Source: Antitrichia curtipendula (lineage: Eukaryota > Streptophyta > Bryopsida > Hypnales > Leucodontaceae). From it: a DNA stretch of 64,000 nt. The DNA is taken from positions 23,684,001 to 23,748,000 of the forward strand of contig OX579635.1 of assembly GCA_951230915.1 (NCBI GenBank), read 5' to 3'. The notes beneath the pieces are model-generated. The model was not told the origin of the DNA and did no database searches. It was given only the letters and a program-made list of their open reading frames with translations. Positions 23,946 through 36,133 of this stretch are shown here, piece by piece. The translations under genes and the position numbers were made by a program. Numbering within the stretch: position 1 is the first letter of the stretch; the number at the start of each line of letters is the position of its first letter.

Positions 23946-23948
<3 letters not shown>

Positions 23949-26696
23949 GTCCTTAAGATGAAGCAAATTCAAATATCTACATTGAATAGGGGTATTGAGG
24001 GGACCAAAGAATTAAAGAGATTTATTGTGAAATTTTTTAGATGTTTGAAACAAGATGTACAACCCCCGGATACTTTAGTAACTACTGATGTATAACAAAG
24101 GTAGATATTCATATAGTGTATAATGTTGATTAATTAGTATAGATCCCTTTAAGACCCCTATTCAATATAAGATAGAATTAAATCCTGAAGGACCAAAGGT
24201 TCAAATTTCAAACAATGGATGAATGCAAACACATCATAAGAGCACTATATTTTGTATTATCATCTATATAGATATTTGTAGATTATTTCATTATTTCACT
24301 TCTATATATACAATAAATATTTAACAACTTTCTTTTATACATTTTCTATAGTATATTAGTATGTCCAACCTCAAAATCTAACTTTTTCAATTCAAAAAGA
24401 GACCCTTCAAAAATTACTTGAATGAATAAATAAAATAAAAAACTTAAAATATTACCATCATTAGAACTTAACATTTTAAAGTCAAAAGAACTTTTTGAAT
24501 GAAAATTTCAAATTTTCAATTTCAAATCAATTTGAAAAGGAGTTTTTGGTTTTTGGTTTCAAATTTTATTGAAAAATGTTGGTTAAAATAGTCTTAGACC
24601 TAATTGCATAGATATGATCTATGAATAATATTTTAATTTTTTTTGGAAGCCATCATTCAATTTATTTTCTAAGTTTCATCTCTAAAGTTACAAAAGTTTG
24701 CACTATTCTTTGGTCCTTAATCCCAAAGTACCCAAGCCTTTCCAAATGCATTTTGTTCAAATGAAGAGCTATCAAACTCATTACACAATCCACCTTGCGA
24801 TTATTGAAACGTAATTTTTTTAATGAGTAGAATTGCAAATAACTCCAAATCAATAGTTGCATGTTTAACTTTTTACTAGTGAAAATCATAAACACACTTT
24901 CACTCTTTTCATCAAGACCATTTTCAAAGCAAATGGAAAGGTTAAATACTTTAGATTTCAAATCAAGTGAAATAAATGCAAGCCTTATTCAAAGCTAGGA
25001 AATCAAGTAAATTTTGCAAGCTTTACTGTTCCACTATTGGTACATATTAGTCTTTGAGAAACTCTCAAAAATCAAATGTTTACCTTTTTTGGTGAAAAAT
25101 GAACGCTTTTAATAGTTAACCTTCAATACTATCCATAAATTATTTTTAAATGGTCAAAGAAATTTAACTAACCACATAGAAACAAGCCTAAAATTTTAGA
25201 TGGACCATATATAGTATGGTTAGTTAGGCAATTTGGGATTAATCCCTAAAGGACCAAGGAGCCCATTTTGGGCTTTTTGAGAACTTGGATAGAATATATT
25301 GACTGCATAATTAAAAAAATTTGCATAAATCTTTTTAGAATGGATGCTTCTCATCATAATCTACGTGTGAAGCTTTGATTCATGTCATTCCAATAAAATT
25401 GCAAAAATTAGAAGGATTTTTTTATTTCAATGTCAAATTAGGCAATTTCCTTCTAATTTTTTTGGAATTGCTGAGATTGATATCTACTCAAAAATAATTA
25501 AACCTTTCAATTCCAAATAGTGAGGTAAAATTTATAATGGAGTTTTATTTTGTGTTTTTTAATATGGAAGAATGTAGCCCTATCACCAAGGATGTGGACC
25601 ACTTCAAAATTTTATAGAAATTACAATTTTAATCAGAAAATTCAATTCCACTTGGGTTTGATTTGTAAAATGAGTGCACACCTTTGAAAAATATGTGCCC
25701 CTCTTGGAATCAGGGTTGTCCGGACATTTCGTGACAAGCGGACTTTATTGCCCGCCCGTTCGCCCACCCGTCCGCTAGTCCGGATGCTAGACGCTGAGGT
25801 CCACTGTGTCCAGACATCTGATTTTTGGACACGATAATTTGGGAACCGGACGTTGAAATTTGTCAACCTTGCTTAGAATTGACCCCAAGATACTCATATT
25901 CCAAGTCACGGTGGTAATAGGCTTGTCTACCTTAATGCATGATGAAGTGTATTGAAATCCTCTTTCAATTGCCAACAAGGCCTAACGACAATCATTTATG
26001 TCTAATAGAAGTACCTGTCTTTTGAACTACACTATTACTTGTCTTTTGAACGCATAGTGAGGCAAAGGTTACAAGTGATTTAAACCCAATTAAATCCAAA
26101 CTAAATATTTTTTTTAATAAGCCAAGACTAATAAGTTTTTCATCACACTAGCAAATCAGCAAACAAGGAATATTGGCAATTAGTATATTATGAACCGCTT
26201 CATTTTTTCAAATTACAAATTGAAAATCAAAACTTTAGGCAAATTACAAGTCACTATTTTAAAAAAAAAATCTATTTTAAGTAAAACTAGAAGGAATAGC
26301 CAAAGATTATAAAAGAAAATCCTTTTCCAATAGAATAGAACCTCTCTGTAGTCCACCCTTGATATCTATTACCCCGATAAGTGTTAAAATTGCATATGTG
26401 TTAATTTAAAAAAATTGCGCTCCTCCCCTCCAAATACACCAATAAGTATTAATTATTAATTTGTAAAAATTTATAATTTTTTTGTTCCTTTCTTCAATGA
26501 ATTCACCTCAATAAGTATCAATTTGGATGAAAGTGAGGCTATGAAAATTTATAACTTGGATAAAACTGAATTAGGTCCATCATGTACTGTACAAATCATG
26601 TTGTAATTGGCATTAATAATATTGTATATAGTTTATGGTATCTTCACACATCATCCATTCCTCATCATGCATTCTACATCATGCATTGCACATGTA
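23946..26696. other. AT-rich intergenic DNA, no gene supported
   Basis: A TTAA-TCCCTAAAGGACC terminus at about 25229 suggests a TTAA-type element, but no matching end was found. A short GC-rich patch of CCCGCCCG-like repeats lies at 25750-25800. No coding domain was recognised. Confidence 0.45.
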
Positions 26697-27670
26697 TCCC
26701 CTAAATGTATGTTTTCCCCCAAAATGCTCCAAAACTACCATTTCTAGGACATGTACCAAAAAAATTTAAACTGTTTTTAGATACATGTAACTGTAGGATC
26801 TTGTAGTACACTACTTTGAAAAGATGTAGAAAACATTTCAGAAATTTCCATTGTGTAGATTGCAAGATATTAGCATTTGAAGTGACAAAAATATTTCTTC
26901 TGGCCCTGTGAAAAAGCGGGCAGCTGCACTTCACAAGGTCACATTTGTATGAAAAAATGTCCAAATGGTAATGCTTCTTTGGGTCCCTTCTTCAAGACTA
27001 GTTGGCTACATGCTTGAAAATTTTTAGATCATTTGGAATTGTACAACATATAGGAAAAAAATAGTAGGTAGAAAGAAATAGATAATGATTCAAAATACTA
27101 AATTGTTAACAATTTATTTATGGAATTGAAAAATTCCAATTCCAATGGTTGTAATGTTGTAATAAACAATCTACACCTTAATTTTTAGTTTTTTTCCCCA
27201 AATATTGAAAATTGAAGAAAATAAAGGATTTCAAAATTTGACTTAGAGTAGAGATTTTATAACTACCTACAAACTACTTCAAACTAAAACTCCTCATAAC
27301 TTTCATTTTATTAACCCAAATGGAATGATTCAAAGCTTTACATGTACATATAAAGAGAACTTGAAATCTTTATATGTACCTAACCTGAATGGTTCCGTAT
27401 ACCTAACCTGAAAAGATATACTAGAGAACCAATTCCAAGTTTTTATTTCTTAAAAAAATGATTTTTTAAGAATTTTTTTTGATGCCCGGTCTGCTCACTA
27501 AACAATGAATACTACATATATACTATAACTTTTGAACCATGTAGTCAAAAGTAATTAAAATTGTAGAGCCTTAAAGATATTCTTCAAGCACATGTTGTGT
27601 GAAAATTTCAAAGAAAAAAAGCTAAAAACTCAATTTGTAGTGAATTGCCCAAAATTGCTCTATTGCTAAA
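26697..27670. mobile_element. TTAA-type element (type A, copy 2, ends eroded)
   Basis: The body follows the complete copy at 32226-33113 in the same orientation: AAAACTACCATTT.TAGGAC, the TTCACAAGGTCACATTTGTATG segment, GGAATTGTACAACATATAG, and TGAATTGCCCAAAAT. The left end reads ATCCCCTAAATG without TTAA. The right end runs into a GCTCACA minisatellite instead of the usual terminus. Confidence 0.65.
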
Positions 27671-27677
27671 AAAACGG

Positions 27678-27745
27678 GGATGCTAGTATGTGAGCTTGTG
27701 AGCGTGAGCCTATGAGCTTGTGAGCCTGTGAGCCTATGAGCCTCC
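27678..27745. repeat. GTGAGC/CTATGAGC minisatellite
   Basis: Tandem TGTGAGCCTATGAGC-like units are the reverse complement of the tracts at 4837 and 34764, again next to a CTAGTA/CTAGC motif. Confidence 0.6.
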
Positions 27746-30403
27746 ATTTTTTTGCTCCATTTAGGATTTGTGAATCCATTAGGAATCTATGACTGTGGAA
27801 TTAGACGTAAGGATCTTCAATCTGAATGAACAACAAATGAATATGACTCTATGTGATTTTGTACAAAAAAATTGAACTAAAAATTGAGGTATAGTTAAAA
27901 CAGATAGTATTTGTAAGCAAATACATGATGATAATAGTAGTGGATAAGTATGTCTCACTGTGAAGTACCTAAATATAAAATTGCAATACATCATAGAGGT
28001 GACATTTATGAAGTCTAAAATTGATGGAGCAACAAATGTGGGTTGTAGACACTAAATATAATTTGGTGATAAACAAAGGCTCTAAACATTACAAGCACTA
28101 AATCGTGAACAATGCTTTTGAAGAATTAAGTGATAAATGTAGTCTTCATCATGGGCCTTCATGTAAATTTAAAGGATGAAAATGGTCCACCTATTTTATT
28201 TTATTTTATGTTTATAACTATATTTGAAAATAAAAACAAAAATATCTTGGACATGAAATATTTAAAATAAATATAGTAATAATATATTAAGCACCAAATA
28301 AATGTACGAACCATAAATGACCTAAATAACCATTTTTCTAATCAATGCCCTTTTTTTTAATTGTCTTTTTTTATAATTCTTCTAAATATAATAATAATTT
28401 CTAAAAAATAGTATATATAATGAATCCAATGGTATTAGTTTCATTGAATTTCAAATTAAACTTTGCTTTGTGGAATTTCATAAAGTTCAATAGTAGAGTG
28501 TGATTCAAGGCTCATGATTTACGAAAGAATGAAGTATCTCACAACACTATGAACATTGTCTCTACATAATAAAAAAGTAGTGGACAAAAGATCCATACCA
28601 TGCATCTAAAAGATAATTAAGATATGCCTAGATTAACCACTATAGCATCAAAAAAAAATTTGTCTCGATAGCTGACTACCATATACAAAATTTAAATTAG
28701 AGGAATGCAATGATTGAATAAAAAGTTTCAAAGAAATAATACTAGTTAAACAATAAAAAGAGACAAGTAGTCACCTAAATCTACCATGTAGCTTTATGAA
28801 GCTACTCAAAAAAGTCTATACCATTGAATTTTGCTTTTGAAAATTTGAAAGTCTTACAATGAGTAGGAGACTTCTTCCACCTCTCTAGCCACTTGATCTT
28901 TACAAAAGTGTTTATTACTGAAGTTGCCAACATCCAAAGATGATTCAAGGGAATCTTTGGACTTTCATACTAAATTTTATAGTGACACTTCACTTGCTCT
29001 AAGAAAATCGTGATATACTTAGGATCTTCAATGGAGAGCTACTTCTTCAATTTTGAATGAGAAGCTACCTTCACCTTGTCAAGAACTTTGAAGACCCATT
29101 CATCAAATGCACTTGAAGTCTAATATGTTGGATTGTGCTACTTTTCATAAAAAAATTTGAGCTACAGTAGCAGCGTCCTCCAACTCTTGATGCATGAATT
29201 AAGTGACGTATAAGAATAAGGAGAATTGTACATGATGACAAATGTTAAAATGTATAGTAGAGCAACATATTATTAATTCAAATTAACAACAAGAATAAAG
29301 GGAAGACCAAAAAATTGAAAAAAATTGAAAATGAAAAACAAAACTTGAGAAATGAATTTGGTATAAGATTCCATTTAGAGCCTAAATAGTAAGAGTAAAA
29401 TTCTTTGATTTGACTTTTGCCTCACTCCAACTATAGCAAGATCCTCTTTGGAGACAAATTTTCTAAAATATGCGAGCGGTTGCCTAACAATACTTTGAAT
29501 GTGATGAAGCTTGTGAACAAGATTTATGGAAATATGAGAATTCTAGTTTCTCTTGGCAAAACAAGATTTATTGTGTTAAATATGTGAAGTGAACATCAAA
29601 CCAAAAAAGGTAGAATAGTGACAATTGCAATGGTCCAAACCAAGCAAGTTTTAGACTAAGAAGTGAAATGAAATTAAAAAATGATAATGAAATATAAAGG
29701 ATTATCAATTGACTATATGTCATACTGCCAACATAGTTGCAATGTACCCCTTGATCTCTAAAACAATATTTTAGTGGCATAATGCCACATGAAGTGTCTG
29801 CATAATCATGATTGATAATAGGCAATCATTCTTGTAAATAGTAATTGTCATCCTACACCATAAACATCTAGCCTAAGGAAACTTTGAGATCTTCATAATT
29901 TTCAATTCTTTCTCAAATGTACCATTTACCCCCACCTAATTGGCACTCTACAACTTAATAATATCATCCATGACATCTACTATCTTCTCCTCATTATTTT
30001 CCAAGGTCATATAGAAAATTCCATTTCCTTCCATGTAACTACAAGTAACAAAATGTGCAACTAGATTCATGGCATCATTTTTTAGCATAGGCGTGACATC
30101 TGAAAAAAAATCATATAGCACAAAGGAATATTGATTATTGAGTTTGCCCTTGGTTGATACCTCAACTGCTCAAGACGAGAAGAAGTGTTCACAACTTCCT
30201 TCTTTAAAAAGCCATGCAATTGTAAGTCCAATTGATCTTCAGAAAGAAATTGAAGTATAGCATCTATTCTTTGTGCTTGTGGATCTCCTTGTATCAACAT
30301 TTTTGAAATGACATTTAAATCAAGATTAAAAAAATTCTAGATTGTGTATATGTATTGTACACCATGTAATTCAACATAGCAGATGTTAATGGTTGTGTAT
30401 TAG
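27746..30403. other. AT-rich intergenic DNA, no gene supported
   Basis: Positions 28860-30300 have slightly more complex sequence with short minus-strand open frames, possibly old TE coding remnants. No motif allowed a call. Confidence 0.4.
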
Positions 30404-31010
30404 AAAGGCCCAAAAATTTCAGAATTTGACCGAATTCTTGCATATGTTGTAAGCAAATTTGAATTCCAAAAACCATGGCCGTTAATGGCTATGCACTTGG
30501 AAGGCAAATTTTTTCCAACATTTGACCAAATTCTAGCATATATTGCAAGCAAATTTCAATCTCCAAAAGCGTGGCCGTTAATGGCTAGGGGTCTAGGAAG
30601 GCCCAAAAAATTCCAGCATTTGACCAAAATTCTTGCATATGTTGAAATAAATTTGAGTCCCTAAAATTGTAGCCGCTAACGGCTGGGGGTCTAGGAAGGT
30701 CGAAAAAATTTCAGCATTTAACCAAAATTCTTGCATATGTTGCAAGCAAATTTCAATCTCCAAGAGCATGGCCATTAACGGCTAGGGGTCTAAGGGTTCA
30801 AAAAAATTCAGCATTTGACCAAATTCTTGCATATGCTACAGTAAATTTGAGTCCCTAAAACCATAGCTGTTAACGGCTGGGGGTCTAGGAAGACCCAAAA
30901 AATTACAGCATTTGACCAAAATTCTTGCATATATTGCAAGCAAATTTGAATCTCCAAAAGCGTGGCCGTTAACGGCTATGCATTAGATTGTCCCAAAAAA
31001 ATTCAAGATT
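30404..31010. repeat. 97-bp tandem array, ~6.2 copies, two alternating unit types
   Basis: Units start at about 30404, 30501, 30598, 30696, 30793, 30889 and 30987 (spacing 96-98). Each carries GCATTTGACCAAA, TTCTTGCATAT and a GGCCGTTAACGGCT-type palindrome. Units 2, 4 and 6 read GCAAGCAAATTTCAATCTCC, while units 3 and 5 read AAATTTGAGTCCCTAAAA, so an A-B dimer is repeated. Confidence 0.9.
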
Positions 31011-31134
31011 TGCACACCTAGATTAGGAAGCCACTAATTTTGTATGCATGTTGGAGAGAAGACAAACTCTTTATACAATTGGGGTGGTACAAGGTAAAAC
31101 AACCCATGTGGGATATGTAAATTAGGATTACTAG

Positions 31135-31579
31135 GGGCTCAACCACTCATACCTAGTTAAGTTAAAAGTAGAAATTATATTCAATATAGAACTTTGGACC
31201 TCATTTTGGCATAGTAGAATAATTTTTTCTAAAAAACTTTTAACTAAAAGAAATTGGTAAATCGAGTCAAATTTTGTCTCTAAAAATCCATTTGAGATTT
31301 TAAGGCTTAGATCAAAAGTTATGGACAAAATTTAGAGAGGGGTTGGAAGGGATAATTTCTTTGACATTTTCAAACATCCTCTCTGAATATTGTCTACAAT
31401 TTTCTTTTGGAAACTCAAAATCACAAATGGATTTCTGGAGATGAAATTGGGATTGATTTACCACCTTTTTTCATTTCAAACTTTTTTGAAAATAATCATG
31501 CCATTATGCCAAAATGAGGTCTGAAGTTTGACATTGTATACAATTCCTGCATTTAATTTGACTATGAGTGGTCGAGCTC
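31135..31579. mobile_element. Long-TIR foldback MITE
   Basis: GGGCTCAACCACTCATA...ACCTCATTTTGGCATAGTA at the left pairs with TTATGCCAAAATGAGGT...TATGAGTGGTCGAGCTC at the right. The arms are about 80 bp with scattered mismatches. Total length is 445 bp, noncoding. Confidence 0.75.
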
Positions 31580-31914
31580 TCATCTTTGAATTTTCCCATG
31601 CCCTTTCAAGATTTATAACGGACAATGGATTTCATTATTAAAACAACCTCTCAATCTTTTAATCTTAGTAAATTCAATCTCATTCAATGTCAATAAAGTA
31701 GTTCTTTCATTCAACCATCAAAGAAATTCTTGGTGGTAGATGGTCAAATTATAGTTGATATATGGTTCAGTGAATTATTATTGGATTCATTGGATTTTTG
31801 GCAAACCATCATTACATTTATTTATAAATTTAGATGTTTGGTCCTAGATTTAGCAAAATAAAATTGGCGTTCGTTTTTTAGTAAATTTAATCCAAATTTA
31901 TTATCTAAGTATAG

Positions 31915-34350
31915 TGTTTGTTTAAGATAATTGTAGATGGACATAGGAATGGAATTGATCTCACACAACAAGTGCAACCAAGTGGCAACCTTGAGAACTA
32001 CTTTGTCATGTTTGGTTATGTGAAGAGGGTGATATCATGGACAACTATTGCTTGTCACATCTATGACTCTACTTATTGTAAAGTCATGACCATTGCTGTT
32101 TGTAATATGCAACCTGAATGCACTAAAGGCTAGCTCATTTTTGGCATTGTTGTAGGCCAATATAGAAAATAGGGTGTTAGATCCAACCTTCAAAAGATTC
32201 ATGTGTGATAGTGCTTAAGCCAACATTAACCTCTAAAGTTCCTTGACTATGTTTTCACCCAAAACGCTTCAAAAGTACCATTTTTAGGACACATCCAACC
32301 ATAGGATCTTGTAGTTAGCTGATTTGAGAAGATGTGAAAAAAATTTCAAAAAATTTCACTATGTAGATTGCAAGTTATTAGCGTTTGAATTGACAAAAAG
32401 CCTTTTTTTGTCCCTGCAAAAAACAGGGCAGCTGCACTTCACAAGGTCACATTTGTATGAAAAAATGTCCAAAATGGTTGCAACTCTTTGGATTCATTCT
32501 TCAAGGCAACATGCTTGAAAAATTTGAAATCATTTGGAATTGTACAACATATAGAAAAAAAATAGTAAATAGAAAGAAGTGAGAATGAATCAAACTACTA
32601 ATTTGTTAATAATTTAGTTATGGAATTGAAAAATGTCAATCCCAATGGTTGCGGTCTTGTAATAAGAATTCTACATACTATGGTTTTATTTTTTCCAAAA
32701 ATATTGAAAATTGAGTTAAATAAACAACTTAAGAGTTTATTTTAGAGTAGAGAATCTATAACTGCCCACAAACTAAAACTCCTCATAACTTTTGACTTGT
32801 TAATCAAATTGAAATGATTCAAAGCTTTCCACGTACATATAAATCTAGAAAACTAATTTCAAATTTTTATTTCTGAAAAAAGTTCTTTTTTTAAATTTGA
32901 CCAAATTGTCCGCATGGTGAAAAAACTTGCATATCATACAATAACTTTTTAATCATATAGTCAAAAGTTATGAAAATTGTTGGGTCTTAAAAACAAACCT
33001 TGTCTCCAAGTTGTGTGAAAATTTCAGAAAAAATAAACAAAAACTCCATTTGTAGTGAGCTGCCCAAAATCTCTATATTGCCGAAAAACAAAGCTTGGTC
33101 CTTTAGGGGTTAATGCAATTTGCATTGTGTACAGGTCAAGGGATCCATCTATTCCAATGGTAGATTGTGAAAGTACTTGCTTGTTCCATTGGCAACAAAC
33201 ATGGAAAAGCACACAAAATTTTGGAACTTTTGATATCATTAGATTGGATTTGAGCCTTCAAGCAAATGACAAACTATAGGAATTATTTTTGCGGGGGCCC
33301 TTTTAGAAAAGGTCCCTCTAAAAAGAATTTGAAACTGAAGACAGTTATGACATTTGGAGATGGAAAGAAAATCATAGAGGCCCTAGTGAGATGCCTGAAG
33401 CGGAAGACATTTGCATTCAAATTCCGCATTTAGAGGTGGAAGAGATATTTAGGTCCAATAAAAAAAATTGGGTATTTTGATTAATTTTGAAGGTGATTCT
33501 CATCACCCCAACAAGGTCATCTTCTCTCATCCTTGGATTCAAACTAGATCAGTCATTGCTAGAGTGCCACTCGGGACTACAGTTGAGGATTTTAACATGG
33601 TCATGCCCTATAACTAATTTATAGTGGAAACGGATTGCAATATTTTGGAATGACACATAGCGAGAATTTCATACAAGTCAAGGAAACGATATCACATCAT
33701 TTAGAAGTATACACATGTCAAATGCAAGCTATTGATTGTTAGGCATGGAAAATCCATTGTTGCCCTTATTAACAAAGGACAAAAGCATGAGTATAAAGGC
33801 ACAACAATTCAAACCAAGAATTTTTTTGGTTTTGTATAAATCAAATAGCATGATATATTATGGAATCTAAGCTTTTACATAATTTTACCCAACCCAAGAT
33901 CCCCAAGGTTTGGCCTATTCTTCTTCATGCCACTCTTTACCCATACTGAAATCATTGAGCTTGAAGAAGCTGGACTCTACCTATTGTCCATCGATCCGAT
34001 GTCATTTTGATGTTTATTCACTTCTTCTAGGATATTTGAACCCATATTGTAGACTCATCCTCGACTAGCACATGTTGAAGGAATCTCCTCCATTTGGAAT
34101 GGCAAGCAAGTTTGCCAAGGCAATAAAGTCCCCATTGAAAATCACCACAATCAGTGGGAAAGTGTAAGGAATGTTACCAAAAAAATAAATTAAAGTGAAC
34201 TTCCTTTTGTGCCCTAAATTTAGTGTCACTATTATTACGCTTTCATCCAAGACTAATCATAACCAAAACGTCCATAACATGATTAACATCATACTTTGCA
34301 ATTTTCCATTTTATACTTATTTTCATTATAGAAGCATGAACGGGACTGTC
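31915..34350 (+). pseudogene. MULE-type transposase, copy 2 (decayed, interrupted)
   Basis: The segment 31918-32133 aligns residue by residue with copy 1 (LENYFVMF, TTIACHIYDS, KVMTIAVCNMQ). After GATAGTGCTTAAGCC the gene is split by an 880-bp TTAA element (32226-33113). It resumes with TGCATTGTGTACAGG and CLFHW. The part matching copy 1 from about 1010 to 1490, which includes its intron, is missing. Later blocks correspond: GAAGGTGATTCTCATC (33489), CAATCAGTGGGAAAGTG (34149) and TTTGCAATTTTCCAT (34294). Stops and frameshifts are frequent. At the two sites where copy 1 has in-frame stops this copy has other codons, so the two copies broke independently. Confidence 0.75.
32226..33113. mobile_element. 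TTAA-flanked nonautonomous element (type A, complete copy) inside MULE copy 2
   Basis: TTAA at 32226-32229 and 33110-33113 bounds 880 bp. The inner ends are CCTCTAAAG and CTTTAGGGG, inverted copies with one mismatch in nine. Removing the insert plus one TTAA leaves GCC AAC ATT AAT GCA ATT TGC ATT, which aligns codon for codon with copy 1 (GCA AAT TGG AAC GCT GTT CGC ATT) without a gap. The insert is noncoding. TTAA duplication with CCY ends fits piggyBac. Because TTAA is palindromic, a TA duplication (Tc1/mariner) also fits. Confidence 0.85.
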
Positions 34351-34763
34351 ATTATGCCACATTTAACTACTTCTAGACTTTTGAGAGTCCAAAATTAATA
34401 CTAGTCATCGAAAAAAATAAAATAAACATCTGGAGATAATGCAAAACAATGGGAGTTCAATACAAAACATCCGGATATTTTCATTGAATTTGTCTTCCTC
34501 TCATCCTTAGAATTGACTCAAAATTATTTGTACTCTCACTTGATCAATCCACCCTGAAATGACCTTTTAGAATATGATATAATTTTCAAAACATGCAATA
34601 GTATCAACTTCTCAAGCTTTTAGATCTTAAATCCACGGTCATGGATCCCATGGTAATAGGTCATATCTTTCTAAATATAATAAATTTTGTTGAAAAAACA
34701 TCAATCTTTTAATTATTTAACCAAAAGAGTTAGAAATTACATCATGTTCAAAATTTCTAGGCT

Positions 34764-34866
34764 CTAGGCTCACACAATCCCTGCTCACAGCTCATAGGCT
34801 AACGCTCACATGCTCACATGCTAGCGTCGTTGCTAAAAAACTGCCGTAAGGGCATTTAGGGGTTAA
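34764..34866. mobile_element. End of a TTAA-type element with GCTCACA minisatellite
   Basis: A GGCTCTAGGCTCACA...GCTCACATG tandem tract is followed by CTAGCGTCGTTG and then a GGCATTTAGGGG-TTAA terminus (34863-34866). The left boundary was not found. It shares its subterminal block with 4837-4976. Confidence 0.5.
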
Positions 34867-35645
34867 CATGATCATGTAGACAATATTGGCCATACACTCC
34901 ATCAACTTCCTTGGGATTTAAACTTCGAGCTCCTTTTCATCACCCTCTTTGGGATTTAAACTTTGAGCTCCTTTGCATCAACCTCTTTATATTCCAATGT
35001 TATGCCATTTGAAGATTTAGCAATGTTATGATGATGTTGTGATTTGATGATTTAGAGAGGCTAGAAGCTCAGGTCTACAATAGAGAAGGGCTTTGAATTT
35101 ACTTTGCTATACAAGAATCTCATCAAACTACTTAAGATTTGTTCTTCTATTATGCTTAGATGTTTGATGACATTCATATCTTATGTATTTTCATCCTTTA
35201 TTTATACAAGTGTTATTGTTGTTAATTCCAAAGTCACATAAGTTTTATTCATGTAAGTGCTCGCATAAGTGTTACAAATTGTCTATGCTACTCCCGATAA
35301 GTGTTATAGTGTTGACACCACATAAGTGTTACAAGTTTCTTTGCTTTGAAGTGTTAACACATACCTTATCAAGGGTGGACTGTAAACTAATTCTCTTTAA
35401 AATAGTAAACTTTCTAAGGTAATATTGATTGTTTGGTCCTATCATGGGCCGCATTAAAATGTCATTCATGCAATGCCCCTCCCTAATGTAATAAGAGCAT
35501 TTGCATTTTGCAATGCAATCAGCTTTCAAGACGGTATTGGCATAAAATAAAAGGGCAACTCCAAAAAACACTGCCCAATGCAATTGGCACAACTTTCTCT
35601 TTATTCTCGGGCTAGTCATTATCCTTCCCAAACCCAACAAAGCTT
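34867..35645. other. AT-rich spacer with ATAAGTGTTA motif repeats
   Basis: CATAAGTGTTACAA-like words recur at about 35272, 35297 and 35321. CCTTATCAAGGGTGGACT near 35365 is the inverse of CCACCCTTGATA near 26356, where similar GATAAGTGTTA words also occur. This is probably an old dispersed repeat. No gene was seen. Confidence 0.4.
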
Positions 35646-35820
35646 CCAAATTTCATAAGTAATTCCACAAAGCTCCAAAAAATATGAAACGACTTGGGTA
35701 GATGCCAATTCCACTTGTCCTTCAAAGGAAACTTTACTAAAACAATATTTCAAGAAGGCTTCGCCTCCCCCAAATTCAGTTTCAGCTCTCTTAAATGGGT
35801 GCTTTATGAACCTCCTACCT
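35646..35820. mobile_element. TAAGGTAGG-family MITE, right half only
   Basis: Nearly the same sequence as 23205-23376, ending TATGAACCTCCTACCTT. The left half is absent. Confidence 0.65.
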
Positions 35821-35864
35821 TTGTCAGCCCAGTCCCCGCCCTGTTATTTACTTTAGAGAGGTTC

Positions 35865-36133
35865 TAAGGTAGGCACCCCCCAAATGGCACCTGACCTTAA
35901 AGCGCCATCTACAGGTTGTGTACATTTCCAAAATCAGTTATGTACCTATTTGGATGGAGCGCTTTCAAAAACAAAACTTTGACCCTTAATAACTTTTGCA
36001 TACGGTGTCCAAATGCCATGTTCTCTGGTGCTTTGGAACCTCCTTTCACTTGCCAACAAGAATATATGAAAATTTGACCAGTCTAACTAGGCTCAGTAGC
36101 AAAAAGTGGCGGTTTTGGGTGCACCCACCTTTA
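35865..36133. mobile_element. TAAGGTAGG-family MITE, diverged copy
   Basis: TAAGGTAGGCACCCCCC at the left and GGGTGCACCCACCTTTA at the right are imperfect inverted termini. The body is 269 bp and noncoding. It lies just upstream of the kinase gene's presumed 5' region. Confidence 0.5.

Noticed and set aside
25642..25866. GC-rich minus-strand frame with Arg/Ser-rich protein
   Set aside because: The bias comes from a CCCGCCCG-like repeat patch. No domain or neighbouring exon supports it.
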